From Borrelia sp. RT5S (lineage in GTDB: Bacteria > Spirochaetota > Spirochaetia > Borreliales > Borreliaceae), in contig NZ_CP088936.1 of NCBI RefSeq assembly GCF_021165755.1, positions 744,001 through 808,000 of the forward strand: a stretch of DNA of 64,000 bases, in the 5' to 3' direction. The notes under the pieces were generated by a model. That model did no database searches and was not told where the DNA came from. It saw nothing but the letters and a program-made list of their open reading frames with translations. Both the position numbers and the translations under genes were made by a program. This document shows, in pieces, positions 9,668-18,688 of this stretch (the stretch's first letter is position 1; every line of letters starts with the position of its first letter).

Positions 9668-9782
9668 TAAATTAGATACGGTTAGTTTTGAGGATGGGGT
9701 ATGTTGAAGGCTTTAGAGGATTGGGGCGTTTAAGTAATGAAGATGGGTGTTTATTTTACTGTTATGGTTTAGGAGATAATGA

Positions 9783-10322
9783 TTGAGATCTGAACAAGGC
9801 AAGGGAAATGGAGTTGATGCTCAGAAGACTAGTGGAGTTCCTTACTGGAAGAGGAGGAAGGCGGGGTCTGATTTTAAGAAACAAAGAGATGGTTCTTTTG
9901 CTTCCGGTTGTAAGTCTGCCAGTCCTCATCGTCTTAACAGGGTGGGAGGACATAAGGTTAGTAAACCAAAGGAATGCGGGAAAGAGTTGGGTCCAAGGAT
10001 AGTTGATAGAAGGATTTGTCCTGTGTGTGGAAAGCAAATTAAAGACATTGCTTCTTGCATGTCTTTGAAGCTTGATAATGAAGATAAGCCTATACATTTT
10101 GATTGTGCTGTTAATAAGGCAAGGCTGGATAATAATCTTTTAAAGGATGAAGATTTGGTGTACAGGGGAATTGGTAAATTTTTTGTTGTAAACAGGCTTA
10201 CTAGGGGTAATAATTTATCTTTTAAAATAATTAGAGAAATTGATTTTGAGAACTCGGAAGGACGTCCTGTTTGGAGAAAGAAAATTCTTGAGGGCATAAA
10301 TAGGGGATTTAGATTTTATTGA
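9783..10322 (+). CDS. Unknown basic protein with a putative zinc-binding motif
   Basis: 179 residues from TTG 9783, selected because AGGAGA at 9771-9776 is six bases upstream and the nearby ATG 9779 runs into a stop after four codons. The N-terminal half (residues 1-75) is very rich in Lys, Arg, Gly and Ser and probably disordered. A motif [14 protein letters not shown] is followed by PIHFDCAV (about residues 79-112), a plausible Cys/His zinc site. The C-terminal part ([14 protein letters not shown]...[11 protein letters not shown]) looks folded. I do not recognise the family outside Borrelia; the basic charge and the ribosomal neighbours hint at RNA binding, but that is inference. Confidence 0.7.
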   Translation: MRSEQGKGNGVDAQKTSGVPYWKRRKAGSDFKKQRDGSFASGCKSASPHRLNRVGGHKVSKPKECGKELGPRIVDRRICPVCGKQIKDIASCMSLKLDNEDKPIHFDCAVNKARLDNNLLKDEDLVYRGIGKFFVVNRLTRGNNLSFKIIREIDFENSEGRPVWRKKILEGINRGFRFY

Positions 10323-10324
10323 TT

Positions 10325-10822
10325 ATGAGGATAGCAGTTTTTCCTGGTTCATTTGACCCTATTACTTGGGGACATATTGATTTAGTCAAGCGGGCATCTT
10401 CTATTTTTGATAAGGTTATTGTTCTTGTTGCTAAAAATAGTAGTAAGAGTTATTTTCTGAGCGATGTTGAGAGATATGAGATTGCCTGTGAGGTTATAAG
10501 GTCTTTATCTCTTGCAAGGGTGTCTGTGGATAGACACGATGGATTAGTTGTTGATTATGCTTTAAGGCATAACGTTGGCTTTATTGTGAGAGGTATGAGA
10601 GCTTTTCATGATTTTGAGTGTGAATTTGAGAGGTATGTTGTCAATAGTGAACTTAGTTCTGCAGTGGATACAGTTTTTTTACCAAGTAGTGCAAAGTATT
10701 TATTTGTAAGGTCGGATTTTGTTAAAGAATTAATGAAGAATAAGAATTTTGATCTTAGGGGTTTTGTTCCCGAATTAGTACAGAATAAGTTAAAATCTAA
10801 GTTTATTGACAAATTGTCTTGA
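10325..10822 (+). CDS. coaD: Phosphopantetheine adenylyltransferase CoaD
   Basis: 165 residues from ATG 10325. CoaD makes dephospho-CoA from 4'-phosphopantetheine and ATP, the penultimate step of CoA synthesis. The nucleotidyltransferase signature is at the N-terminus ([16 protein letters not shown]), followed by [13 protein letters not shown] and the C-terminal [20 protein letters not shown] at 10319 is an alternative start, but the ATG gives the canonical M-[RK][10 protein letters not shown] beginning. It begins two bases after the previous gene. CoA supply matters in this genus because CoA serves as the main low-molecular-weight thiol (from memory), linking this gene to the CoA-disulfide reductase at 37917-39248. 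Confidence 0.95.
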   Translation: MRIAVFPGSFDPITWGHIDLVKRASSIFDKVIVLVAKNSSKSYFLSDVERYEIACEVIRSLSLARVSVDRHDGLVVDYALRHNVGFIVRGMRAFHDFECEFERYVVNSELSSAVDTVFLPSSAKYLFVRSDFVKELMKNKNFDLRGFVPELVQNKLKSKFIDKLS

Positions 10823-10872
10823 TAATATATATATTATTAGGATGACTTTGTTGTTTGTAAGGAGACAAGGAA

Positions 10873-11055
10873 ATGGCTGTTCCTAAGTTTAAGCCTTCGA
10901 AGTCCAGGAGTAGGACGAGGCGTAGTATAAATATGAGAAAAAAAGTGCCACAGCTGCAAGAATGTTCAAACTGTGGTAGCCTTGGGGTGAGGCATAGGCT
11001 TTGCTCGAAGTGTGGTTATTACAGAAATAAGCAGTACTTAGAGTTGGGCTTGTAG
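10873..11055 (+). CDS. rpmF: Ribosomal protein bL32
   Basis: 60 residues. The N-terminus [18 protein letters not shown] is the usual bL32 signature, and the zinc-ribbon form is retained with CSNCG and CSKCG pairs, so this is the zinc-containing (C+) version. AAGGAGA lies just upstream. It precedes acpP by 22 bases, an arrangement also common in other bacteria. Confidence 0.96.
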   Translation: MAVPKFKPSKSRSRTRRSINMRKKVPQLQECSNCGSLGVRHRLCSKCGYYRNKQYLELGL

Positions 11056-11077
11056 TCAGGGCGAGGGTTATACATTT

Positions 11078-11320
11078 ATGGAACAAAGTGAAATTTTTAA
11101 AAAGATCAGATCTATTATATCTGAACAGCTTGATAAGAGGGAAGACGAGGTTACCATGGAGTCCAGGTTTGTTGAAGATCTTGGTGCAGATAGTCTTGAT
11201 ATTTATGAACTTTTGTATTTATTGGAAGAAGCATTTGATGATAAGATTCCAGAAAATGAAGCTAGTGAATTTGAGACGGTAGGCGATGTCGTTACCTTTA
11301 TTGAGAAGAGGAAAGATTGA
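11078..11320 (+). CDS. acpP: Acyl carrier protein
   Basis: 80 residues, acidic and helical, with the phosphopantetheine attachment site DSL at Ser39 (in [21 protein letters not shown]). ACP carries acyl chains on a 4'-phosphopantetheine arm. Borrelia lacks a complete fatty acid synthesis pathway (established knowledge), so this ACP more likely serves acyl transfer or another carrier role. It sits between rpmF and rnc, a grouping also seen in many bacteria where fab genes are interposed. Confidence 0.95.
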   Translation: MEQSEIFKKIRSIISEQLDKREDEVTMESRFVEDLGADSLDIYELLYLLEEAFDDKIPENEASEFETVGDVVTFIEKRKD

Positions 11321-11340
11321 TATAAAGGGGTTCTGTTAAG

Positions 11341-12057
11341 ATGAATTTTGAGGAGGGGCGGAAGGAGCAGTTAGATAAATTTCTGATGAGTTTACATATT
11401 GGTTTTGGTGATTTCGGTCTGTTGAATACGGCTCTGAGTCATTCGTCGTATGCTAATGAATTAGACCAGAAGTCCATCAATAACGAGAGGTTGGAGTTTT
11501 TAGGAGATTCTGTTCTCAATCTTATTATTACAGATTATTTGTATAGATTGTATCCTGACAAGAGTGAAGGGGAGCTCAGTAAGGCTAGGTCTTATATTGT
11601 TAGTGAGGATTCTCTTTCCAGTATTGCAAGAGAGCTTGATCTTGGAAGTTATCTTTTGCTTGGTAGGGGAGAGGAGAGTAATGATGGGCGCAATAAGAAG
11701 GGCATTCTTGCTGATGCTATTGAAGCTTTTGTTGGCGCTCTTTATCTTGATGGTGGATTTTTAAAAGCTTCGGTTTTTGTGATAGAGCTTTTTGATGTTC
11801 ATATAAGGCTGATGTTTAATCGCGGGGATTTTAAAGACTACAAGAGTCTTCTTCAGGAATATGTTCAAAAGAAATATAAAATTTCACCAAGTTATAAATT
11901 AGCCAAGGAGATAGGCCCGGACCATAATAAGGTTTTTTGCGTGGAACTCTATGTCGATGACAAGTTTATATCAAATGGTAGAGGAAAATCAAAAAAGGAA
12001 GCTGAGATGAGAGCCGCGGAGATGGCACTTAAGAATGTTGATAGTATTGATCTTTAA
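11341..12057 (+). CDS. rnc: Ribonuclease III
   Basis: 238 residues. The N-terminal nuclease domain carries the RNase III signature [15 protein letters not shown] (about residues 46-60) with its catalytic Glu and Asp, and the second acidic cluster in [20 protein letters not shown] double-stranded-RNA-binding domain fills residues 158-232 ([14 protein letters not shown]...[18 protein letters not shown]). RNase III cuts double-stranded RNA in rRNA precursors and some mRNAs. Its last 29 bases overlap the end of the convergent cca gene, so the two mRNAs are complementary there. Confidence 0.96.
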   Translation: MNFEEGRKEQLDKFLMSLHIGFGDFGLLNTALSHSSYANELDQKSINNERLEFLGDSVLNLIITDYLYRLYPDKSEGELSKARSYIVSEDSLSSIARELDLGSYLLLGRGEESNDGRNKKGILADAIEAFVGALYLDGGFLKASVFVIELFDVHIRLMFNRGDFKDYKSLLQEYVQKKYKISPSYKLAKEIGPDHNKVFCVELYVDDKFISNGRGKSKKEAEMRAAEMALKNVDSIDL

Positions 12058-13276
12058 TTTTTTTTACGTGTTCTATTAGAATTTCTTTTTTATTTAATTT
12101 AGGATTTTTTAATACCTTGTTTAGTAGATTGGCTAGGATTTTTCCGATTTTTTTATCTTCCATTATGTTAAGTTTTTTAATGTCCCAGCCATTTATTGCC
12201 AATTCTTTAAAAGATAGCGGGTTATTTATTAATTTTTTGCTTTTCATTTTGTTTAATATGAGTTTAAGTTTATGATCTTTCCCTCTAATAGCTTTGTATA
12301 TATCAAATATTTCTTTGTAGCTCTCTTTGGTGATCTTGCTTAACAGTGTTCTAATATCTGCTAGTGTTTTGATTTGGAGGGCGTGAAGTTTATTAAAACT
12401 GTATTTGTAGAATAGGATTAACTTTATATCCTTGTTTGAAAATTTAAGCAATCTTAAAGTTTCCTTTAAAGGAAAGATATCTTTTTTGATTGTAAGTACA
12501 ACAATTGCTTTTAGATAAAATTTTTTTTTATCCAAAAGAGCAATTTTGTTTTTTAACTTTTTATTTATTTCCATATTGAAGAAGTAGGTAAAAAAATTTA
12601 CCTTTTGCAGGTAATTAATTCCCTTTATTGGGTTTTTTCCTTCTAAAAGTTTAATAAATTCGTTATTTATTCTTTCCTTTGATAAGGATAAAATATTTTC
12701 CTTTTTGTATTTCATAGATATTGATGTTTGTTTATCTATTGTAAAATCAAGAACAGATGCAAATCTTGATGCTCTTAATATCCTAAGAGCATCTTCTTCA
12801 AACCTTTTGTTGGCATTGCCTATGCATTTGATTATTTTTTTGTTAAGATCCCCTCGTCCATTGTAATGATCTATTATTCTATGATTTAGTATGTTCATTG
12901 CAATTGAGTTTATTGTAAAATCTCTTCTTTTTAAGTCTTCTTTTAGGTTTTTTGTGAATTCTATTTCTCTGGGAAATCTTTTATTTTCATATTCTTTGTC
13001 TATTCTATAGGTGGTAACTTCAAAAATTTTTTTATTAAAAATAATGCTTATTGTTCCATGCTTGATACCGGTTTGTATATTATTTGGAAATAGTTTCATT
13101 ATCTCTTCTGGGGTTGCATTAGTTGTAAAGTCAAAATCACAAGGTGTCTTTTTAAGAAGTAAATCTCTTAAGGCTCCTCCTACTAGGAAAAATTCATAGT
13201 TGTTGTCGTGAAAGATTTTACCAATTCTTATTATGTCTCTGCTATTAGGGCCTAAATGCATACCAAAGTGTACCAT
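12029..13276 (-). CDS. cca: CCA-adding tRNA nucleotidyltransferase / poly(A) polymerase family
   Basis: 415 residues. The head domain contains [30 protein letters not shown] (residues about 30-59), with the GG and DxD motifs of class II nucleotidyltransferases, then [11 protein letters not shown] and DPLN-like [35 protein letters not shown]. The rest is helical. None of the three tRNA genes in this window encodes CCA, so a CCA-adding activity is needed; poly(A) polymerase remains possible from the family alone. Two ATG starts, 13276 and 13261, are possible, neither with a good ribosome site. The gene is convergent with rnc. Confidence 0.9.
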   Translation of the reverse strand: MVHFGMHLGPNSRDIIRIGKIFHDNNYEFFLVGGALRDLLLKKTPCDFDFTTNATPEEIMKLFPNNIQTGIKHGTISIIFNKKIFEVTTYRIDKEYENKRFPREIEFTKNLKEDLKRRDFTINSIAMNILNHRIIDHYNGRGDLNKKIIKCIGNANKRFEEDALRILRASRFASVLDFTIDKQTSISMKYKKENILSLSKERINNEFIKLLEGKNPIKGINYLQKVNFFTYFFNMEINKKLKNKIALLDKKKFYLKAIVVLTIKKDIFPLKETLRLLKFSNKDIKLILFYKYSFNKLHALQIKTLADIRTLLSKITKESYKEIFDIYKAIRGKDHKLKLILNKMKSKKLINNPLSFKELAINGWDIKKLNIMEDKKIGKILANLLNKVLKNPKLNKKEILIEHVKKIKDQYYQHS

Positions 13277-13379
13277 ACTGAAATACTGCTTTTAGAAAAC
13301 CAGACATAATTTTAATTTATCCTGAAATTTACAAGAAGTATTTATTAGATTTTGATTTAATTTTTATACATGAGGTTTT

Positions 13380-15155
13380 ATGAGCAAGATTGAGATTAGC
13401 ATACATGATTCTATTGAAAAGCTTTCAAAAGAAACAAAGATGAGGTTGATAAAAGAGATTAAGAAAAATCTAAGCTTAAATTCTTCTGGATTGTCTGTGG
13501 ATGAAGCTGATCGTTTGGATTCAGAATCTGAGTCGCAAATTGAAAATTTTCTATCAGATCATTTAGTTAAGGAGTCTCTTTTAGTAAGGGCATGGGTATA
13601 TATTTTAACTTTTTTCCAAAGGGATATTTCTAGGGGAGATATCTACAAAAATTATTTTCTGAAAAACTTAGAAAATAATATTAATAAAAATTACAAAAAA
13701 CCTGTAATAGACTTTAAAAAAGGGGTTCTGCACATAGGGTTTGTAGAAATGTTTTTTGAGTTCTATTACTATTCTGTGAAACTTAAAAAGTTTTTTAAGA
13801 TTTTAGATGATAAAAATGTTGTTGAGCAGGCGATGTTTGAAGTTATTAATAGTAAAATTCCTGATTTTAAGCACAAAATTGAAGACTTTTTAAGTGAAGA
13901 GGAATACGAGGGATATCTAAAAAAAGGTAATAGTCTGAATGATTTAGAGGAGGATCTTAAAACGAAAATTAGTGTTTATCTTAACTCAATACCCTTGCAA
14001 ACGTACAAAACAGTAGAAGATATATTTGAGTTTTTTTATGTGCTAAATAGTGTTGCGTTTTTCCCTTACAAATCTTTTTTCTCTTTCTTCAATATAGAAT
14101 TTTTGGATGATGCAACTCTAGATATTGTCAAATTTAGTGGGTTAGGTAGTGCTAGTTTTGAGAGTGTTGATAAGTATTTTAATTGTTTTTTTGACCTTTT
14201 GCATACGGTAGGATTTATTGAGGTAAATGAGGAAATTTTGAAGATTATTGTTAGGAGTTATTTTCTAGTAATAGGCTCCAATGAAGCTGAAATTTTTAAT
14301 GAGGAAGGGTTTTTGGAGGAGGGATTTTCGAAGCTTGACATAATATATAAAAATGTTTTAAACATTATGTTAAAGATTATTAGTTTGGTAAAGACATTGC
14401 CCTATTTGGAGATTTTTAGACTTTATTATAAAAATCCAGTTTTACAACCTAGGCGATGTGGTACGTCTTTAGATCTGAGAGGTTTTTATGAAAATATTTT
14501 GTTCTTAAATGTTAGTGGGCAGATTGTTAGAAATCATGATACGGATGTAAAACTGCTTGCTAATAAAGAAATTAAGAATTTAATTAAGAACTACAGCGTA
14601 ATTACGGATCTAAATAGTATTATTTTCACAGGCCTTGAAATTGGGTATTCTAATCTTAAGAAGCTTTACTTTCTTAACGAGTTTTTTAGGACTGTTTATG
14701 ATGTAAGAATGATGGAAGTGTTAAAAGCTGTAAACAATGTGGTGCTTGTAACTAATATTGAGATAAGAAATACTTATGTTGCTCTTGAAAAAAGTGTTAA
14801 TGCTTTAAGGAAGGAGGTTTATGACTTTTGTTTCAAGATTAATGACAAAAATGAGGAATACGAAAGATGTATTCAAGAGAGTAATGACTATCCTTGTAGG
14901 GATAAGATTTTGGAATGGTGTTTGAATGAGAATTGTTTTATTGAAAAGTTGGTGCTCAATTTTGCAGATTGTTTTGCTGATCTTAGGAGAAAATATTTTG
15001 TTCTCTTGGAGAATAATAATGCTTTTATACAAAGTGCTTTAAATGTTTCCTATAAGTTATCTACAGGAGATAATGAAAAAATTAGCTTAGCTTGTGTTAT
15101 CAGTAATGTGATATCGCTCATAGATCAGACTCTTTTTGTGCTTAAGAATTTATAG
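13380..15155 (+). CDS. Large unknown spirochete protein
   Basis: 591 residues, predicted mostly helical and rich in Phe, Leu, Lys and Glu, with no signal peptide and no clear membrane segment. The N-terminus (IHDSIEKLSKETKMRLIKEIKKNL) looks amphipathic. Cysteines cluster in the C-terminal part (about 490-525: YERCIQESNDYPCRDKILEWCLNENC). I do not recognise catalytic motifs; a similar large protein occurs at this place in other Borrelia and I believe in treponemes. It is followed six bases later by a small membrane protein, so the two probably form one transcript. Confidence 0.75.
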   Translation: MSKIEISIHDSIEKLSKETKMRLIKEIKKNLSLNSSGLSVDEADRLDSESESQIENFLSDHLVKESLLVRAWVYILTFFQRDISRGDIYKNYFLKNLENNINKNYKKPVIDFKKGVLHIGFVEMFFEFYYYSVKLKKFFKILDDKNVVEQAMFEVINSKIPDFKHKIEDFLSEEEYEGYLKKGNSLNDLEEDLKTKISVYLNSIPLQTYKTVEDIFEFFYVLNSVAFFPYKSFFSFFNIEFLDDATLDIVKFSGLGSASFESVDKYFNCFFDLLHTVGFIEVNEEILKIIVRSYFLVIGSNEAEIFNEEGFLEEGFSKLDIIYKNVLNIMLKIISLVKTLPYLEIFRLYYKNPVLQPRRCGTSLDLRGFYENILFLNVSGQIVRNHDTDVKLLANKEIKNLIKNYSVITDLNSIIFTGLEIGYSNLKKLYFLNEFFRTVYDVRMMEVLKAVNNVVLVTNIEIRNTYVALEKSVNALRKEVYDFCFKINDKNEEYERCIQESNDYPCRDKILEWCLNENCFIEKLVLNFADCFADLRRKYFVLLENNNAFIQSALNVSYKLSTGDNEKISLACVISNVISLIDQTLFVLKNL

Positions 15156-15161
15156 GTTATT

Positions 15162-15485
15162 ATGAAGTCTTTTAGGGTAAATAAATTCAGATTATTGTCA
15201 GTTTTTATTAAGGGGTTGGTAATAATATTATTTCTCAACTCCTTGCTCAGTTTATTTATGTTTTTAGCGGGTGCCTATAATACTTTTATGTATTCTTTTC
15301 AGCAATTTTCTCTTGATTTTGCGATTGTATTAAGCTCTTTTTCTTTTGGGCTAGAGGCCACTAGGTTAATGTTTTTTTATTTGCTTATGAAGAGAAAGAT
15401 TAAGTATTACATAATTTTGGTTTCCAGTTTTCTGGTTTGTTTTATCGCTTTTTTTATAAAAGGTTTTCTTTCTGTTGGCTTTTAG
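15162..15485 (+). CDS. Small three-helix membrane protein, unknown
   Basis: 107 residues with three hydrophobic stretches, about residues 13-40, 48-72 and 80-105, so an integral inner-membrane protein. No known motif is visible. It begins six bases after the stop of the preceding large gene and ends about 70 bases before tRNA-Thr. Codon use and base composition match its neighbours. Confidence 0.65.
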   Translation: MKSFRVNKFRLLSVFIKGLVIILFLNSLLSLFMFLAGAYNTFMYSFQQFSLDFAIVLSSFSFGLEATRLMFFYLLMKRKIKYYIILVSSFLVCFIAFFIKGFLSVGF

Positions 15486-15554
15486 GTTGTTGATTTTTAA
15501 AGTTTGTGCTTGACTAATATCCTTCATTTATTATAGACTAGCGGTTAGTGCTGT

Positions 15555-15628
15555 GCCGACTTAGCTCAGCTGGCCAGAGCAGCGGTCTTGTAAACCGCAG
15601 GTCGTCGGTTCGAATCCGACAGTCGGCT
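15555..15628 (+). tRNA. tRNA-Thr (anticodon TGT)
   Basis: A 74-nt cloverleaf: acceptor GCCGACT pairs with AGTCGGC, D-arm TAGCTCAGCTGGCCAGAGC, anticodon stem GCGGT/ACCGC around loop CTTGTAA (anticodon TGT), and T-arm GTCGG-TTCGAAT-CCGAC. CCA is not encoded. Only two bases separate it from tRNA-Tyr, so both are probably processed from one precursor, whose 5' ends would be cut by the RNase P RNA encoded at 21349-21688. Confidence 0.96.
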
Positions 15629-15630
15629 TT

Positions 15631-15712
15631 GGGGCGGTACCGAAGCGGTTAACCGGGGCAGACTGTAAATCTGTTGGCATTGCCTACGTGGGTTCGAATC
15701 CCACCCTCCCCA
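15631..15712 (+). tRNA. tRNA-Tyr (anticodon GTA)
   Basis: An 82-nt class II tRNA with a long variable arm (TTGGCATTGCCTACG region), anticodon loop CTGTAAA giving anticodon GTA, T-arm GTGGG-TTCGAAT-CCCAC and discriminator A. The acceptor stem GGGGCGG against CCTCCCC leaves a C-T mismatch at pair 5:68; all other acceptor pairs are Watson-Crick. CCA is not encoded. Confidence 0.94.
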
Positions 15713-15829
15713 GTAGAGGGTCTTGTTGGTTTGGGGTTTGCTTGTGTTGTTATCTTTAGGGTTTTGGTGGTCGTTTTAACGTAGCGGGCCGGTTGGTGTT
15801 GTTTCGGGGATGTTTTCGGAATTTTAGGC

Positions 15830-15838
15830 GGGGGGGGG
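15830..15838 (+). repeat. Homopolymeric G9 tract upstream of mltG
   Basis: Nine consecutive G residues lie in the 166-base gap between tRNA-Tyr and mltG, 40 bases before ATG 15879 and directly before the TTG at 15840. Such a tract is conspicuous in AT-rich DNA and is the kind of sequence that changes length by slipped-strand replication. It lies in the leader or promoter area, not in a frame open upstream (a TAG precedes it). Confidence 0.85.
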
Positions 15839-15878
15839 CTTGCAGAGTGTTACTCTCTTTTGGAGAGATTCTATTTTT

Positions 15879-16910
15879 ATGAAGAAGATTTTTATTCCCT
15901 CTTTTGTTTTTGCCGCAGTACTCTTATTCGTATTATTGTTTTTCTTGTATTTTTTAAATTCTTCTCCTTTTGAATCTGGGTTGTTATGTGAGTTTGAAGT
16001 CCAGAAAGGGTGGGGGGTTAAGAAGATAGCTAGAGAGCTTAAAAAGCAAGGCTTTATTAGATCTGAGGAACTTTTGATAGCTATTTCCTATATTTTTGGT
16101 AGTGATAAAAATTTTAGAGAAGGTAAATATTCAATCGATGGGAGTTTTTCAACTTTTGATGTTTACAAAGAGCTCTTGAGAGGAAGCCCTGTTCTTGACA
16201 TTAGCGTTACTATACCGGAAGGTTATACAACAAGAAGGATAGCTTTAAGACTTAGTAAATTTGGTATTATTGATGATGTTCAGGGTTTTATTGATTTGGT
16301 AAATAATTCTAAGTTTATTAGTGGCCTTGGGCTTGATTATCATTCTCTTGAAGGGTTTTTATTTCCAGATACTTACAACTTCTATGCAGATATGGATATG
16401 AAAGAAATAATTCGGATATTTGTTGGTAATTTTTTTAGCAGGCTTATTTCTATGGGGATAGATTATAAATCTTATTCTAGTGAAGATCTTTATAACAAAG
16501 TAACCGTTGCTTCTATTGTGGAGAGAGAGTATAGGATTAAGAGCGAAGCGGCAGCAATGGCATCTGTTTTCTATAACAGGATAAAATCTAATATGGCGTT
16601 GCAGTCTTGTGCTACGATAGAGTATATTGTTACTGAAGAATTGAAGAAACCTCATCCTAGGAGGATCTATTTCTCAGACTTAGAGATTAAGTCCCCTTAT
16701 AATACTTATATCAATAAGGGTTATCCTCCAACTCCGATTTCTAATGCTGGTTCTGTTGCTTTGCGGGCAGCCTTTTTGCCGGATAGTACAAATTATTTAT
16801 TTTTTGTTTTAAAAAATCCCAAGACAGGGGCCCATAAATTTTCCTCAGATTATAGTGATCATCTTTTATCTGCAAATAGTTATATTTACAATTTTATTAC
16901 TAAGGGTTGA
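15879..16910 (+). CDS. mltG: Endolytic murein transglycosylase MltG (YceG-like)
   Basis: 343 residues from ATG 15879 (GGAGAG upstream at 15862-15867); a TTG at 15840 would add 13 residues before the membrane anchor. One N-terminal transmembrane helix (about residues 4-27) is followed by a LysM-like region (VQKGWGVKKIARELKKQGFI) and the YceG catalytic domain with FPDTYNF, the catalytic Glu in VASIVEREYR, FYNRIKSNMALQSCATIEY and SPYNTYINKGYPPTPISNAG. MltG cleaves nascent glycan strands and is thought to set their length. Its stop overlaps the alternative TTG start of dnaG. Confidence 0.94.
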   Translation: MKKIFIPSFVFAAVLLFVLLFFLYFLNSSPFESGLLCEFEVQKGWGVKKIARELKKQGFIRSEELLIAISYIFGSDKNFREGKYSIDGSFSTFDVYKELLRGSPVLDISVTIPEGYTTRRIALRLSKFGIIDDVQGFIDLVNNSKFISGLGLDYHSLEGFLFPDTYNFYADMDMKEIIRIFVGNFFSRLISMGIDYKSYSSEDLYNKVTVASIVEREYRIKSEAAAMASVFYNRIKSNMALQSCATIEYIVTEELKKPHPRRIYFSDLEIKSPYNTYINKGYPPTPISNAGSVALRAAFLPDSTNYLFFVLKNPKTGAHKFSSDYSDHLLSANSYIYNFITKG

Positions 16911-16915
16911 AGAAT

Positions 16916-18688
16916 ATGGAACATGCTAAAGTTATAGATTTAATTAGGAGCAGAGTAGATATTGTTGATTTTATAGGTGAGCGTGTTAGGTTGGTTAAAT
17001 CAGGTTCATCTTACAAGGGGCTTTGTCCCTTTCATGCTGAGAAGACAGCTTCTTTTTTTGTGAATCCTTCTCAAGGGTTTTTTTATTGTTTCGGATGTAA
17101 AAAAGGCGGGGATGTCATAAAATTTTTGATGGATATTGAAAAATTCAGTTATGATAGCGCTGTCAAGTTTTTATGTAGTAGAATGGGGGTCCTGTATGAA
17201 GACGTTAAGAGACCTACTGGATTTAAGGGTGGAGTTGGAAACAGAGAAATAGTTTCGCGAATATACAGCTTGAATGCTAAATTGGTTAGATTTTTTTTGT
17301 CTTCTTTTTGTAATAATAAGGAAGCTTTGGATTACATTCTTAAAGAGAGAAATATATCAGATGAAGTTGTTAATGAGTTCAGTATTGGGTATTTGCGATG
17401 TGATGTGGCGGGGGGCTTTAGTTTTTATAATTTTTTAATTTCAAAAGGATATTCTGCTGAAGCATTAAGTAAGAGTGGCTTATTTTCAAGAAAGAGACAA
17501 AATTTTTCAATTTTATCTGGTAGGTTGATTTTCCCAATAAAGGATTTTAAGGGAAATGTAGTGGGATTTGGGGGTCGAAGTTTGGGTGTGGGAAGTGGCC
17601 CCAAATATATTAATTTGAGCGAGACAGATCTTTTTAAGAAGAGGGAGTTGCTTTATGGGTTTTATGAAGGGTTTTCTGTCATTAAGGAAAATAAGTCAGT
17701 AATATTGACTGAAGGATATATGGATGTTCTTTCTTTTTTTACAGCTGGCGTAAGGATTGCGGTGTCTACACTTGGCACATCCTTTTCAAGGGAGCATCTT
17801 GCTTTGATTAGAAGACATGCGGATAAAATAACAATATGTTTTGATGGCGATGATGCTGGGCTTCTAGCTACTTTTAAGGCATATCAAATTTGTTTGCCTT
17901 TTGATATTGATGTAAATGTGATTAAGATGGAGTGTGGATTTGACCCTGCAGATGTTTTAAAGAGTAGAGGGGTATCCTGTCTTGGGGATTTGGTTGGTAG
18001 TGAGTGTGATGCGTTTGAATATCTTTTGGAAAGATATTCTGCTAAATATGACTTAAGTAAAACTTCGAGTTTGAATACTATGATTGGTATTTTTGTTAAG
18101 TTAATAAGCTTATCGGGTACTAATGCACAAAGAGATATTCTTTTAGAAAAACTAGAAGGTAGGGTTGGTATTAGATTGGAAACCTTAAGGCAAGATTACT
18201 ATAATGTTAGAGAAAGAAATGCAATTGAAAATTCTAGGAGAAACTCATCTTCTTATCAACCAAATACATATGAGAGATATTTAGTGGTCGCCTTGTTGAA
18301 AGACTTTAGTTATTTTAATATAATAAGGCGTAATATTAATGATGGTGACTTACATGACGTTGATGTAAGGAGGGTTTTTTTGTGCTTTGAAGACTTATTT
18401 GACAATAGTGAGATTTTTTCATTGCTTAATTTGAAAGAGTTTTTAAGAGATAGGTATGGTGTTAGTGAAGTTTTTTTTGAAGACATGTTGAGGGTAGAAT
18501 TTGAGGTAGATGATGAGATGGTTATGCAAATTTTATTTGCAATTAAGAAAAGGAAATTGGAAGATCGTGTTTTGGCTTTTAAGGAGATAACCGAGAATAA
18601 TTCTTTAGTGGATGCTAGGACTCAAATAAGGGAATTAATGTTTTTAAATATGCAAAGAGAGAGTTTGAGGGTATATTTAAATGGATAG
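16916..18688 (+). CDS. dnaG: DNA primase DnaG
   Basis: 590 residues from ATG 16916; a TTG at 16907 overlapping the mltG stop is less likely. The N-terminal zinc ribbon reads [11 protein letters not shown]...[10 protein letters not shown] (residues about 36-64), then the catalytic core with [19 protein letters not shown], the TOPRIM motif [11 protein letters not shown] and the acidic [11 protein letters not shown]. The C-terminal helicase-interacting domain is less conserved. Primase makes RNA primers for replication. The order dnaG-rpoD is the classical macromolecular synthesis operon, here without rpsU; dnaG overlaps rpoD by eight bases. Confidence 0.97.
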   Translation: MEHAKVIDLIRSRVDIVDFIGERVRLVKSGSSYKGLCPFHAEKTASFFVNPSQGFFYCFGCKKGGDVIKFLMDIEKFSYDSAVKFLCSRMGVLYEDVKRPTGFKGGVGNREIVSRIYSLNAKLVRFFLSSFCNNKEALDYILKERNISDEVVNEFSIGYLRCDVAGGFSFYNFLISKGYSAEALSKSGLFSRKRQNFSILSGRLIFPIKDFKGNVVGFGGRSLGVGSGPKYINLSETDLFKKRELLYGFYEGFSVIKENKSVILTEGYMDVLSFFTAGVRIAVSTLGTSFSREHLALIRRHADKITICFDGDDAGLLATFKAYQICLPFDIDVNVIKMECGFDPADVLKSRGVSCLGDLVGSECDAFEYLLERYSAKYDLSKTSSLNTMIGIFVKLISLSGTNAQRDILLEKLEGRVGIRLETLRQDYYNVRERNAIENSRRNSSSYQPNTYERYLVVALLKDFSYFNIIRRNINDGDLHDVDVRRVFLCFEDLFDNSEIFSLLNLKEFLRDRYGVSEVFFEDMLRVEFEVDDEMVMQILFAIKKRKLEDRVLAFKEITENNSLVDARTQIRELMFLNMQRESLRVYLNG

